DNA from: Bradyrhizobiaceae bacterium
GTDB lineage: Bacteria; Pseudomonadota; Alphaproteobacteria; Rhizobiales; Xanthobacteraceae
Reading direction: 5' to 3'
Assembly: GCA_003963145.1 (NCBI GenBank)
Contig: RXJJ01000012.1
Span: 163,778-227,777 of the forward strand
Length of the DNA: 64,000 nt
Positions 9,272 to 18,302 of the stretch are shown piece after piece. Both the position numbers and the translations under genes were made by a program. The notes beneath the pieces are model-generated. The model worked only from the letters and a program-made list of their open reading frames with translations. It searched no databases and was not told where the DNA came from. Within the stretch, counting starts at the first letter, position 1. Each line of letters starts with the position of its first letter.

Positions 9272-9928
9272 ATGACATCCGATCTTGAAAAAAATGTCGT
9301 CGAAACCGCGTATGCACGCTGGGCTCCGATTTACGATGCCGTTTGCGGTCCGGTGATGGTGATGGGCCGCCGTGCTGCCGCCGAGGCCGCCCGCGCGGTC
9401 GGCGGCAAGATTCTCGAAGTCGGCGTCGGCACCGGCCTGTCTTTCGACGATTACGACGCATCGACCGAAATCACCGGGATCGACATGAGCGCGCCCATGC
9501 TGGAAAAAGCCCGCGCCAAGATGGCGAGCGGTCGTTATCCGTGGGTGAAGGACGTCGTCCAGATGGATGCCCATCACATGACGTTCCCCGATGCGGTGTT
9601 CGATTGCGTCGTCGCGCAGTTCGTCATCACTCTTGTTGCCAATCCGGAACAGGTGCTGTCGGAATGCGCGCGGGTCGTGAAACCCGGCGGCAAGATCATC
9701 CTTGTCAATCACCTGTATTCGGAAGTGGGTATGGCCGCCGCTGTCGAGCGCTGGGCGGCCAAGCGCACCCGCAAGCTCGGTCTGCGTCCGGAATTTCCGT
9801 TCGCCCGTCTTCAGGCCTGGGCGGACTCGAACGACACAGCGCAACTGATCGAGCGACGCAAGGTTGCCCCTTTCGGCGTTTACACGCTGGTCTGCTTCCA
9901 GCGAACGGACACGGCTCTTGTCGCGTAG
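9272..9928 (+). CDS. pmtA: Phosphatidylethanolamine N-methyltransferase-like, class I SAM-dependent
   Basis: 218 residues. The SAM-binding motif ILEVGVGTGLSF lies near 47, the acidic strand end GIDMSAPMLEKAR near 70, and motif IV QFVITLVANP near 113. Length and N-terminal AYARWAPIYD match the Rhodobacter-type PmtA that methylates phosphatidylethanolamine to phosphatidylcholine. It is followed at once by a PlcP-like phosphoesterase and a GT4 glycosyltransferase, which supports a lipid role. Other small SAM methyltransferases share the fold, so substrate is by family and context. Confidence 0.75.
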   Translation: MTSDLEKNVVETAYARWAPIYDAVCGPVMVMGRRAAAEAARAVGGKILEVGVGTGLSFDDYDASTEITGIDMSAPMLEKARAKMASGRYPWVKDVVQMDAHHMTFPDAVFDCVVAQFVITLVANPEQVLSECARVVKPGGKIILVNHLYSEVGMAAAVERWAAKRTRKLGLRPEFPFARLQAWADSNDTAQLIERRKVAPFGVYTLVCFQRTDTALVA

Positions 9929-9955
9929 GCGTTAGGTTTTACCTTTATTGTTGCA

Positions 9956-10801
9956 ATGCAGCAAGAATCTGGTAGTCTTCAGGGCATGGAAACAGTCGTC
10001 ATGAGCGATGGGAATCCAGAACGCAGCTTCCGAACGTTGTTTATTTCGGATGTTCATCTCGGCGCGCGGGGATCGCAGGCTGAGCGGCTGCTCGACTTCC
10101 TGCGGGTTCATGACGCAGACACCATTTATCTCGTCGGCGACATCATCGATGGATGGGCGCTAAAGGCGAACTGGCACTGGCCGCAATCGCATAACGACTT
10201 CGTGCAGAAAATGCTCCGCCGCGTCCGCAAGGGCGCGAAGGTGGTCTACATTCCCGGCAACCACGACGAGTTCCTCCGCTCGTATTACGGCACACATTTC
10301 GGTGGCATCGAGGTGGTGGAAAACGCCATTCATACGGGCGTCGACGGCAAGCGCTATCTCGTCATTCACGGCGATATCTTCGACCTCGTGGTGCAGAACG
10401 CGCGCTGGCTCGCCCATCTCGGCGACAAGGCCTACGACTTCGCCATTCAGGCCAACCGCTTCGTCAACATGTTCCGACGCATGTTCGGCTTTCCCTATTG
10501 GTCGCTGTCGCAATGGGCCAAGCAGAAGGTCAAGAACGCGGTCAATTATATCGGCGCGTTTGAGGAGACGCTTGCGGCCGAGGCGCGCCGGCACGATTGC
10601 GACGGCGTGATCTGCGGCCATATCCATTATGCGGTGATCCGCGATCATGACGGCATCCGCTACATGAATTGCGGCGACTGGGTCGAGAGCTGCACGGCGC
10701 TCGTCGAACACGAGGACGGCCGGTTCGAAATCCTGCCCTGGACCGTGCCTTTGAAACAGCGCCGGCCCGAACCCGCGATCGCCGCCGTAAAGGCTGCCTG
10801 A
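9956..10801 (+). CDS. plcP: Metallophosphoesterase, PlcP-like phospholipase C (often annotated LpxH-like)
   Basis: Calcineurin-type phosphoesterase: SDVHLG (D32, H34), VGDIIDGW near 60, PGNHDEFLRSYYG near 100, VIHGDIFD near 135 and CGHIHYAVIRDHDG near 220 supply the two-metal site. The pattern, including WPQSHNDFVQK and NYIGAFEE, matches the family of Sinorhizobium PlcP, which cleaves phospholipid headgroups to diacylglycerol under phosphate limitation, better than enterobacterial LpxH. ATG 9986 or 10001 could be the true start. Its stop overlaps the next start by one base, so it is coupled to a glycosyltransferase able to use diacylglycerol. Confidence 0.7.
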   Translation: MQQESGSLQGMETVVMSDGNPERSFRTLFISDVHLGARGSQAERLLDFLRVHDADTIYLVGDIIDGWALKANWHWPQSHNDFVQKMLRRVRKGAKVVYIPGNHDEFLRSYYGTHFGGIEVVENAIHTGVDGKRYLVIHGDIFDLVVQNARWLAHLGDKAYDFAIQANRFVNMFRRMFGFPYWSLSQWAKQKVKNAVNYIGAFEETLAAEARRHDCDGVICGHIHYAVIRDHDGIRYMNCGDWVESCTALVEHEDGRFEILPWTVPLKQRRPEPAIAAVKAA

Positions 10802-11856
10802 TGCGTATTCTTGTCGCGACGGACGCCTGGCATCCGCAGGTCAATGGCGTGGTCCGCACGCTGACCATGATGGCCGAAGCGGCGAGCACGCTTGGCGTCG
10901 ATATCTCTTTCCTCACACCGCAGTCCTTCGCCACCGTGGCGTTGCCGAGTTATCCCGATCTGCGTGTTGCTATTCCCGGTCCGGCAAAAATCGCGCGTCT
11001 GATCGCCGATGCCCGTCCGGACAATATCCACATCGCGACCGAAGGCCCGATCGGAGTTTTGGTACGGCGCTATTGCCGCAAGCATCACATCCCGTTCACG
11101 ACGAGTTTCCATACCCGTTTCCCGGAATATGTGTCCGCCCGCTCGCCGATTCCTGAATCGTGGGTCTGGGCGGGCCTGCGGCGATTCCATGCGCCGAGTT
11201 CCGCCGTCATGGCGGCAACGCCCGCGCTGGCGGATGAATTGCGCGAGCGCGGCTTCGCGAATGTCGTGCTCTGGCCGCGGGGCGTCGACGCCAATCTGTT
11301 CCGCCCGCGTGATGTCGATCTCGGATTGCCGCGCCCGATCTTTCTGTCGGTCGGCCGTGTTGCGGTGGAGAAGAACCTCGAGGAGTTTCTTGCGCTCGAT
11401 CTGCCTGGCACCAAGATCGTGGTCGGTGACGGCCCGGCCCGCGCTGAACTCGAGGCCAAATATCCCGATGCCGTTTTCCTCGGCTCGATGCAGGGCGAGC
11501 GGCTCGCGGACGCCTATGCCGCTGCCGACGTTTTCGTGTTTCCGAGCAAGACCGACACCTTCGGTCTGGTGCTGCTGGAGGCACTGGCGAGCGGGGTGCC
11601 GGTCGCGGCGCTGCCGGTTTGCGGTCCGCGCGACGTCATCGGCGATGCGCCCGTCGGTGTCCTGAACGACGATCTCGAAGCCGCGTGTCTGGGTGCGCTG
11701 ACGATACCCCGTGAGGCGTGCCGCGAATTCGCGCTGGAGCATTCCTGGGAAAGCTGCGCTCGCGCCTTTATCGAAAATGTCGTCCATGTCCGCCGCGACC
11801 CGAAGGCCGATCTGAAAGCCGACGCATTGGGTGAGCCGACACGCACGGCGGCATGA
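10801..11856 (+). CDS. GT4-family glycosyltransferase, likely diacylglycerol glycosyltransferase (Agt-like)
   Basis: 351 residues. The N-terminal acceptor domain starts MRILVATDAWHPQVNGVVRTL; the C-terminal donor domain has FLSVGRVAVEKNLEEFL and the E-x7-E-type motif in FPSKTDTFGLVLLEALASG. This is the GT-B fold of family GT4. The start is set by the one-base TGATG overlap with the plcP-like gene. In alphaproteobacteria plcP is often coupled to agt, whose product glycosylates the diacylglycerol released. That specificity is inferred from context; other GT4 enzymes act on exopolysaccharide. Confidence 0.75.
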   Translation: MRILVATDAWHPQVNGVVRTLTMMAEAASTLGVDISFLTPQSFATVALPSYPDLRVAIPGPAKIARLIADARPDNIHIATEGPIGVLVRRYCRKHHIPFTTSFHTRFPEYVSARSPIPESWVWAGLRRFHAPSSAVMAATPALADELRERGFANVVLWPRGVDANLFRPRDVDLGLPRPIFLSVGRVAVEKNLEEFLALDLPGTKIVVGDGPARAELEAKYPDAVFLGSMQGERLADAYAAADVFVFPSKTDTFGLVLLEALASGVPVAALPVCGPRDVIGDAPVGVLNDDLEAACLGALTIPREACREFALEHSWESCARAFIENVVHVRRDPKADLKADALGEPTRTAA

Positions 11857-12887
11857 TTGTCAGCCGCCTTGATCGCGCCGCGCAAGGCACGATACAAGCG
11901 GCGATGAACGAAGCTCCTCCGACCTTCGCGGATGTCGAGGCCGCGGCGCGGGTGCTCGCACCGGCGGCCATCCGCACCCGCCTGATATCCTCGCCCGCGC
12001 TCGACGAGCGAACCGGCGCGCGGGTGTTTCTCAAGCCGGAAATGCTGCAGCGGACCGGATCATTCAAGTTTCGCGGCGCGTTCAACAAGCTGTCCTCGAT
12101 CCCGACCGGACAGCGCGCCGCCGGCGTGGTGGCGTTTTCCTCGGGCAATCACGCGCAGGGCGTTGCTGCGGCGGCGCAAATTCTGAACATGCCCGCGACC
12201 ATCGTGATGCCGGCCGACGCGCCTCTGTCCAAGCGCGAGCGCACCAGGGGCTATGGCGCCGAAGTCGTGCTTTACGACCGCGACAAGGAAGATCGCGAAC
12301 AGATCGCGCGCGACATTGCCTCCAGGCGCGGCGCGACACTGGTGCCGCCGTTCGACGATCCCAGGATCATCGCGGGGCAGGGCACGGTGGGACTCGAGAT
12401 CGCCGAGGATCTGCTGGCGCTCGGCGCGCCGCCGGACCTCGTCTCTACGCCCGCGTCCGGCGGAGGGCTGATGGCCGGCACCGCGATCGCGATCAAGCAT
12501 CACTTTCCCAACGCAACATTGATGACCGCCGAGCCCGAAGGTTTCGACGATCACGCCCGCTCGCTGAACAGCGGCACGCGCCAGCCGCATCACGCCGAGG
12601 GGCGCACCATCTGCGACGCACTGATGGCGTCGATTCCGGGCGAGATCACATTTGCGGTCAATCAGAAGCTGGTTGCAGGCGGTGTTACCGCGACCGATCC
12701 GGAGGTCGGGACGGCGGTGGCATTCGCGTTTCGCGAACTGAAGCTCGTTGTGGAACCGGGCGGGGCGGTGGCGCTGGCCGCCTTGCTTGCGGGCCGTTTT
12801 GATGTGCGCGGCAAGACGGTGGTGATCGTTCTGTCGGGCGGCAATGTTGATGCCGACCTTTATGCGCGTTTGATCCAGCAGGGCTGA
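11853..12887 (+). CDS. PLP-dependent threonine/serine dehydratase (short, catabolic type)
   Basis: Fold-type II PLP enzyme of 344 residues. The Schiff-base lysine is in TGSFKFRGAFNKL (Lys72), the substrate loop is FSSGNHAQGVA near 100, and a glycine-rich phosphate loop ASGGGLMAG lies near 206. It lacks the C-terminal ACT domain of biosynthetic IlvA, so it resembles TdcB and serine racemase-like dehydratases. ATG 11853 overlaps the glycosyltransferase stop by four bases (ATGA); ATG 11904 is an alternative that starts nearer the conserved region. Probably deaminates threonine or serine in the cytoplasm. Confidence 0.85.
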   Translation: MIVSRLDRAAQGTIQAAMNEAPPTFADVEAAARVLAPAAIRTRLISSPALDERTGARVFLKPEMLQRTGSFKFRGAFNKLSSIPTGQRAAGVVAFSSGNHAQGVAAAAQILNMPATIVMPADAPLSKRERTRGYGAEVVLYDRDKEDREQIARDIASRRGATLVPPFDDPRIIAGQGTVGLEIAEDLLALGAPPDLVSTPASGGGLMAGTAIAIKHHFPNATLMTAEPEGFDDHARSLNSGTRQPHHAEGRTICDALMASIPGEITFAVNQKLVAGGVTATDPEVGTAVAFAFRELKLVVEPGGAVALAALLAGRFDVRGKTVVIVLSGGNVDADLYARLIQQG

Positions 12888-12895
12888 TTGTTTGC

Positions 12896-13835
12896 CTAGC
12901 TGAAGAACGCGATTTTTTCGGCCTGACTCATGCGGCGGATCGGGGCCAGAGGATCCGGCCTGCTGCTTGCCGCCTGTGCGACAATGCCGCGCCATCAGAC
13001 TCGCACCGAGCGAGGCGGAGGCATTGCTCACGTTTTTCGCGGGCTCGATGTCCCGTGCCGGATTGACAGGCATTGCGATGGCGCCGGCATTGGCCATGTC
13101 CAGCATTCGAGGGGGCACAGGTTGGGCTGCGGTAACATTGATCTCTGCAATCATTGCGGCAGGGGCTTCGGGCGCCACGGGATCAGCGGGTTTCTCCTCA
13201 CTCACGGGCATATCCGGTGAGGGATCATCTGCCGCCAACACTTCGCCGGGGTCGGACACAATGTTCGATTCCGCAAGCTTCTCGATCTGCACCAGACTGG
13301 CATCGAACGCATGCAGCACGGCGTCGCGATGTTCCGCAGCGGCAAGAGTGTCACCGGCGTCGGTGAGGGCGCGAACCTGTTTGTCGAGAATATCGCAGAT
13401 GCGGCCATCGGAGCCGGATTCGCGAAGCCCCCATGCGATTTCCTGAACGATCCGCGCGGTGCGCCGCAGTGGCGACAGTGCTTCCTCCATGTCCGGCACG
13501 GACAGCGCGGCTTCCAGGGCCGAGCGGGTGCGGGCGAGGATCATTTTGACGGACGCGAGAATTTCGGCATGGGCCGGTATGGCCGTTGCTATACCCGGAG
13601 AAGGTGCGGCTGCTGCCAATTCAGTACGGCTGGCCGCAAGGCTCTGTTCGAGCCGCTCGACGGCCTCCAGCACCATGGCGGTATCGGCGTTGCGGTTGCG
13701 GCGTGCATATTCGCCGAGAAACCAGCGTCCGCGCGCGGTTTCCATGAAGGCTTCACGGATCGCGTCGTAGTCGGCGTCGGTTGGCGAGGCGCTCCGTGCC
13801 GAGATCGGCGATAATGCAAAAGCCTCGTCAGCCAT
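12896..13835 (-). pseudogene. Conserved hypothetical gene with an apparent C-terminal frameshift
   Basis: Reading from ATG 13835 (MADEAFALSPISARS) gives about 280 residues rich in Ala and Glu with helical character. This frame then runs without a stop into sequence antisense to the dehydratase gene. In the +1 frame a compact tail reads DPLAPIRRMSQAEKIAFFS and stops at TAG 12898-12896, between the two genes, where a normal end is expected. The span is 940 bases, one more than a multiple of three, so one extra base (about 12980-13000) would restore the frame. It is either a real frameshift or a sequence error. No function is recognised. Confidence 0.6.
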
Positions 13836-13902
13836 AAGTGCTTTCTGGATCGGGGAACCTGCTGCTAGATGATCGGCAGCGGGCGCGAATCGCATTCGGA
13901 CC

Positions 13903-15093
13903 ATGGACATCGAATCACAAACCAGCACCTCGGCGCAATTGCGGGGACGCCGCTTCGCGCGCCGGGTGGGGCTGTTTTACGCCAGCATCGTCGGCGTCGG
14001 CGGCATCTATCTGCCGTTTTTCCCGGTATGGCTGCGGGCCATCGGGATCGACCCTTACTGGATCGGGCTGATTACGGCCGCGCCCGCCATTTCGCGCTTT
14101 ACGGTGCTGCCGCCGATCACGGCCGCCGCCGAACGGCGGCAAATGCTGCGTGGCGCGATCATCGCGATGGCTTTTCTGTCGGCCTTCGGTTTCGTGCTGC
14201 TCGGGCTTTTGCATCAGCCGCTTGCGATCTTGATCGTGTTCGCGCTGATCGCCTGCGTCTGGACGCCGCTGACCCCAATGACCGACGGCTATACGCTCAA
14301 GGGCCTTCAACGCCATCGTCTCGATTACGGCCCGCTGCGGCTGTGGGGCTCGGCTGCCTTCATCGCCACTGCACTCGGCTGTGGCTGGCTGGCCGACTTC
14401 ATTGCCGCGAGACATCTCATCTGGATCGTGGTGGCCGCCGCTTTTGTCTCCGCCCTGATCGCGCTACGACTCGAGCCGCTGGAACGGCCCGATATGCGGG
14501 CACGAAGTTTGATGCGGGCCAATGCTCTGCTGCGCCAGCCTTTGTTCATCGCCATCATGGCGACGGCGGCGCTGGTTCAGGGCAGCCACGCCGCCTATTA
14601 CAGCTTCGCATCCATCAGTTGGCAGGCCGCCGGCCTGCGCGGGCTGACAATCGCGATGCTGTGGTCGATCGGGGTGATTGCGGAAATCGCAGTGTTCGCG
14701 CTATCGCCGCGTTTCACGCTGTCGCCGGCGCTGATCGTCGCCATCGGCGCGTCGGGGGCGGCGCTGCGCTGGTTCATCACCGCGCAGGAGCCGCCGGTCG
14801 CGGTGCTGGCGGTGGTGCAACTGATGCACGGCCTGTCCTTCGGGATGACCCATATCGGCACAGTCCTGCTGTTGGCGCGCAGCGTGCCGCATCATGTCCT
14901 GGCGAGCGCGCAGGGCTATCTCACCGCCGCGATCGGATTCACCTCAAGCGTGATGATGATCGTGTCCGGCCTGATCTATGCGCGCGCGGGCCTGCACGTC
15001 TATTACGCCATGTCGGCGATGGGGCTGATGGGTCTGATCGTGATCGCCTCGGTGCGGGCCCGGCTCGACCGGGCCCGCACCATCACGGCCTGA
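13903..15093 (+). CDS. MFS transporter, HcaT-like (MFS_1-like) family
   Basis: 396 residues with about 12 hydrophobic segments. The early motif LPFFPVWLRAIGIDPYWIG and the conserved DYGPLRLWGSAAFIA near 147 (R-x-W-G-S) are characteristic of the 3-phenylpropionate transporter-like branch. ATG 13903 follows a 67-base divergent gap from the hypothetical gene. The substrate is unknown. The neighbouring dipeptide epimerase converges on it across a palindromic repeat. Confidence 0.85.
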   Translation: MDIESQTSTSAQLRGRRFARRVGLFYASIVGVGGIYLPFFPVWLRAIGIDPYWIGLITAAPAISRFTVLPPITAAAERRQMLRGAIIAMAFLSAFGFVLLGLLHQPLAILIVFALIACVWTPLTPMTDGYTLKGLQRHRLDYGPLRLWGSAAFIATALGCGWLADFIAARHLIWIVVAAAFVSALIALRLEPLERPDMRARSLMRANALLRQPLFIAIMATAALVQGSHAAYYSFASISWQAAGLRGLTIAMLWSIGVIAEIAVFALSPRFTLSPALIVAIGASGAALRWFITAQEPPVAVLAVVQLMHGLSFGMTHIGTVLLLARSVPHHVLASAQGYLTAAIGFTSSVMMIVSGLIYARAGLHVYYAMSAMGLMGLIVIASVRARLDRARTITA

Positions 15094-15103
15094 TTTTAAT
15101 AAG

Positions 15104-15152
15104 GGGCATGACCTTTTCCGAAAACCGGTGCCCACTTTTCGGGATCATGCCC
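15104..15152. repeat. Palindromic intergenic repeat touching a stop codon
   Basis: Left arm GGGCATGACCTTTTCCGAAA (15104-15123) and right arm TTTTCGGGATCATGCCC (15136-15152) form a long imperfect hairpin around the loop CCGGTGCCCAC. It sits between convergent genes, and its last base is the first of the dipeptide epimerase stop codon complement. I recall closely similar elements scattered in Bradyrhizobium and Rhodopseudomonas genomes. No second copy was seen in this window. It probably also serves as a bidirectional terminator. Confidence 0.7.
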
Positions 15153-16168
15153 TAGCCCCATAACGACGCTTCCGGCGGATAAACCGTGCTGCCGTCATAG
15201 CGCAGGCCATTATCGCGGTCATGCGCCAGCAAAAGCGGCCCGTCGAGATCGACCACGCCGGCATGCTGCGCCACCAGCATCGCCGGAGCCATCGACAACG
15301 ATGTGGCCACCATGCAGCCGACCATGATCTCGAACCCCAGCGCGCGGGCGGCTTCGCTCATCGCAAGCGCTTCGGTAAGGCCGCCGGTCTTGTCGAGCTT
15401 GATGTTGATCGCATCGTAGCGTTCCCGCAGCCCCTCCAGCGAGGCGCGGTCATGGACACTTTCGTCCGCGCAAACGGCGATGGGCCGTTTGATCCGGCCG
15501 AGCGCCACGTCCCGTCCGGCGGGCAGCGGTTGCTCCACCAGCGTCACCCCGGCCTTGGCGCAGGCTTCCAGATGTTCTTCGAGGTCGGCCTCGGTCCATG
15601 CTTCGTTGGCATCGACAATGAGCGTCGAGTTGGGCGCTGCGGCTCGGACGGCGGCGATCCGGGCGGCGTCGCCTTCGCCGCCGAGCTTGATCTTGAGAAG
15701 CGGGCGGTGGGCAGCTTTCGCGCTCGCCTGCGCCATGACCTCCGGAGTTCCGAGCGAGATCGTAAAGGCCGTGGTGAGCGGGCGCGGAGAGGGCAGTCCC
15801 ATCATCTCGCAAACCCGCCGTCCCGCGGCCTTGGCTTCGAGATCCCATAACGCGCAGTCGAGGGCGTTACGCGCCGCGCCTGCTGGCATCACGGTTTGCA
15901 GTTCCTTCCGGGTCAGCCCTTTGCAGAAACGCTCACTCACCGCTTCGATGGTTGCCAGAACCTGTTCCGGCGTTTCGCCATAGCGGGGATAGGGAACACA
16001 CTCACCGCGGCCTCTGGTCCCGCCATGAATTCCATTCCGGTCATCGCCGAGGCTTAGTTCAGCCACAATAACCACGGCTTCTGTCTTGGCGCCGCGGCTG
16101 ATCGTGAAACTGCCCGCGATGGGCCAGCGCTCGAGCGTGGCTGACAATTTGATCGGGCTGGAAGTCAT
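15152..16168 (-). CDS. L-Ala-D/L-Glu (dipeptide) epimerase, enolase superfamily
   Basis: 338-residue muconate-lactonising subgroup enzyme. All catalytic and metal positions are visible: the K-x-K pair in LLKIKLGG (K159, K161), metal ligands D186 (DANEAW), E212 (VEQPLPAG) and D235 (ADESVHD), and the opposite-face lysine K257 in NIKLDKTGG. This pattern matches YcjG/YkfB dipeptide epimerases that recycle murein-derived L-Ala-D-Glu. The stop codon abuts the palindromic repeat. Other dipeptide specificities are possible. Confidence 0.88.
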   Translation of the reverse strand: MTSSPIKLSATLERWPIAGSFTISRGAKTEAVVIVAELSLGDDRNGIHGGTRGRGECVPYPRYGETPEQVLATIEAVSERFCKGLTRKELQTVMPAGAARNALDCALWDLEAKAAGRRVCEMMGLPSPRPLTTAFTISLGTPEVMAQASAKAAHRPLLKIKLGGEGDAARIAAVRAAAPNSTLIVDANEAWTEADLEEHLEACAKAGVTLVEQPLPAGRDVALGRIKRPIAVCADESVHDRASLEGLRERYDAINIKLDKTGGLTEALAMSEAARALGFEIMVGCMVATSLSMAPAMLVAQHAGVVDLDGPLLLAHDRDNGLRYDGSTVYPPEASLWG

Positions 16169-16292
16169 TCGCGGACCAAGGATTTTCCGAAAGCAGGCTT
16201 GCTCAATCGAAACAATTATGGCTCTTTAATATCTTCTCCGTACAGATCATAGACTTTACGCCGGATTGCTTGCGATCGGCGACCAAGAGTTG

Positions 16293-17438
16293 ATGCGGGA
16301 GCGACTGGTGAACGGCAATCCGACACTCGAGCAACTGCCGCTGGGAGCGGGCATGTCCCTCCGGGCGGCCGGCGAATGGACGGTCCATCACGCGCCCGAT
16401 CTGGAGAGGATCGTCAACCGCGCCGAGCGGCTCGATAGCGCCTCGGGCGTCGTGATCGACGTTTCGCAGGTTTCCCGTCTCGATACGTTCGGCGCCTGGC
16501 TGATCGAGCGGATGCGCCGCAACCTGACCAGAGGCGGCACCGAACCGCGGATTGCCGGCCTGTCGGTGGATTACGCCAGTCTCGTGGACGAAGTGAAACG
16601 GGTAAAGGCCGGCGTCGACGAGCCGAAACAGCCCTGGACGATCGTCAGCGCCGTCGAGGCCGTGGGCCGCAGCGTGGTCAGCATCGGCGAGACGCTGGTC
16701 GGCCTGATCAACATGGCCGGTTCGATCCTCTATGCGATGTGGCGGGTGCTGCTGCATCCGACCAGCTTCCGCTTTACTTCGATGGTCCATCATCTCGAGC
16801 AGGTTTGCTGGCGGGCGGTCCCCATCATCCTGCTGATCACCTTCCTGATCGGCTGCATCATCGCCCAGCAGGGCATTTTCCATTTTCGCCGCTTCGGCGC
16901 CGACGTGTTCGTGGTGGACATGCTCGGCGTGCTGGTGCTGCGCGAACTGGGCGTTCTTCTGGTGGCCATCATGGTCGCCGGCCGGTCCGGCAGCGCCTAT
17001 ACCGCCGAACTCGGTTCCATGCGCATGCGCGAGGAAGTCGATGCGCTGCGCACCATGGGCTTCGATCCGACCGAAGTGCTGATCCTGCCGCGCATCATCG
17101 CGCTGATCGTGGCCATGCCGATCCTGTCCTTCCTCGGTGCCATGGCGGCGCTCTATGGCGGCGGGCTCGTCGCGTGGGGTTACGGCGGCGTGCAGCCGGA
17201 CGCCTTCCTGTCGCGTTTGCGCGAATCCATTTCCATCAATCATTTCACCGTCGGCATGGTGAAAGCGCCCTTCATGGCGCTGGTGATCGGTGTTGTCGCC
17301 TGCGTCGAGGGCGCGGCGGTGAAAGGCAGCGCGGAATCTCTCGGCCAGCACACCACGGCGTCCGTGGTGAAATCGATTTTCTTCGTCATCGTGATGGATG
17401 GCCTGTTCGCCATCTTCTTCGCTGCGATCAACGTGTAG
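16293..17438 (+). CDS. mlaE: MlaE-family ABC transporter permease with N-terminal STAS domain
   Basis: Phospholipid-transport permease of the inner membrane. Residues 1-110 form a STAS-like domain (RLDTFGAWLIERMRRN), a role filled by separate MlaB in E. coli. The rest is the MlaE domain with five or six helices and the conserved GRSGSAYTAELGSMRMREEVDALRTMG split here as GRSGSAYTAELG and EEVDALRTMG. The start is uncertain: ATG 16293 is taken, but TTG 16266 and GTG 16308 are also in frame. mlaF follows after eight bases. Confidence 0.88.
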   Translation: MRERLVNGNPTLEQLPLGAGMSLRAAGEWTVHHAPDLERIVNRAERLDSASGVVIDVSQVSRLDTFGAWLIERMRRNLTRGGTEPRIAGLSVDYASLVDEVKRVKAGVDEPKQPWTIVSAVEAVGRSVVSIGETLVGLINMAGSILYAMWRVLLHPTSFRFTSMVHHLEQVCWRAVPIILLITFLIGCIIAQQGIFHFRRFGADVFVVDMLGVLVLRELGVLLVAIMVAGRSGSAYTAELGSMRMREEVDALRTMGFDPTEVLILPRIIALIVAMPILSFLGAMAALYGGGLVAWGYGGVQPDAFLSRLRESISINHFTVGMVKAPFMALVIGVVACVEGAAVKGSAESLGQHTTASVVKSIFFVIVMDGLFAIFFAAINV

Positions 17439-17446
17439 GGCTGGCG

Positions 17447-18217
17447 ATGGCGACCTATCCTGACGACGCGATCATACGGGTGCGCGACCTCACGGTTGGC
17501 TTCGAGGACAATCTGATCCTCGATCGTCTCAATCTCGATGTGAAGCGCGGGGAAATTCTCGGCTTCGTCGGCGCGTCCGGCGCGGGCAAATCCGTGCTGA
17601 CGCGCACCATCATCGGCCTGATGCCCAGGCGCAGCGGCTCGATCGAGGTGTTCGGCGTCAATATGAACGATGCCGACGAGGACACCCGCCGGGCGGTGGA
17701 ACGGCGCTGGGGCGTGCTGTTCCAGCACGGCGCGCTGTTTTCGTCTCTCACCGTGCGGCAGAACATCCAGTTTCCGGTGCGCGAATTCATCAACGTCTCG
17801 GAACGGCTGCTCGATGAGATTGCGATCGCGAAACTGGCGATGGTCGGGCTCAAGCCCGAGGTCGCGGACCGGTTTCCCTCGGAACTGTCGGGCGGCATGA
17901 TCAAGCGCGTGGCGCTGGCGCGGGCGCTCGCGCTCGATCCGGAGATCGTGTTCCTCGACGAGCCGACCTCTGGGCTCGATCCGATCAGCGCGGGCGACTT
18001 CGACCAACTCGTGATGACCCTGCAGCGCACTTTGGGCCTGACGGTTTTTATGGTAACCCATGACCTCGACAGCCTTAAAACTGCCTGCAACCGGATCGCC
18101 GTTTTAGGCGATCGCAAGGTTTTGCTGGTTGGAACCATGAACGACATGCTGGCATCCCAGCACCCATGGCTGCAGGCTTATTTCCACGGCAAGCGCGCAC
18201 GGGCGGTCATCGCGTGA
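17447..18217 (+). CDS. mlaF: MlaF-type ABC transporter ATP-binding protein
   Basis: 256 residues. Walker A GASGAGKS (42-49), Q-loop LFQHGALFSSLTV near 94, signature LSGGMIKRVALARAL near 145, Walker B IVFLDEPTSGLDP near 165 and switch His in VTHDLDS. The short GALFSSLTV stretch is typical of MlaF. Start ATG 17447 lies eight bases after the permease stop. It powers lipid movement with MlaE and the MCE protein encoded next, to keep outer-membrane lipid asymmetry. Confidence 0.93.
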   Translation: MATYPDDAIIRVRDLTVGFEDNLILDRLNLDVKRGEILGFVGASGAGKSVLTRTIIGLMPRRSGSIEVFGVNMNDADEDTRRAVERRWGVLFQHGALFSSLTVRQNIQFPVREFINVSERLLDEIAIAKLAMVGLKPEVADRFPSELSGGMIKRVALARALALDPEIVFLDEPTSGLDPISAGDFDQLVMTLQRTLGLTVFMVTHDLDSLKTACNRIAVLGDRKVLLVGTMNDMLASQHPWLQAYFHGKRARAVIA

Positions 18218-18302
18218 CCTTGAAGGCGTGACTTGAGTGGCGTGATTTCGGCGTATTTTTCAGCGTACTCACCTTGTGAGATGAGATCTGGAGTAGAGTG
18301 AT

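Noticed and set aside
9165-9985. Pho box before the plcP-like gene
   Set aside because: Looked for CTGTCAT-type repeats upstream; none convincing, so phosphate control is not claimed.
12060-12895. Extension of the minus-strand hypothetical protein to 622 residues
   Set aside because: This part is antisense to the intact dehydratase gene and has antisense composition; the real end is in the +1 frame at 12896.
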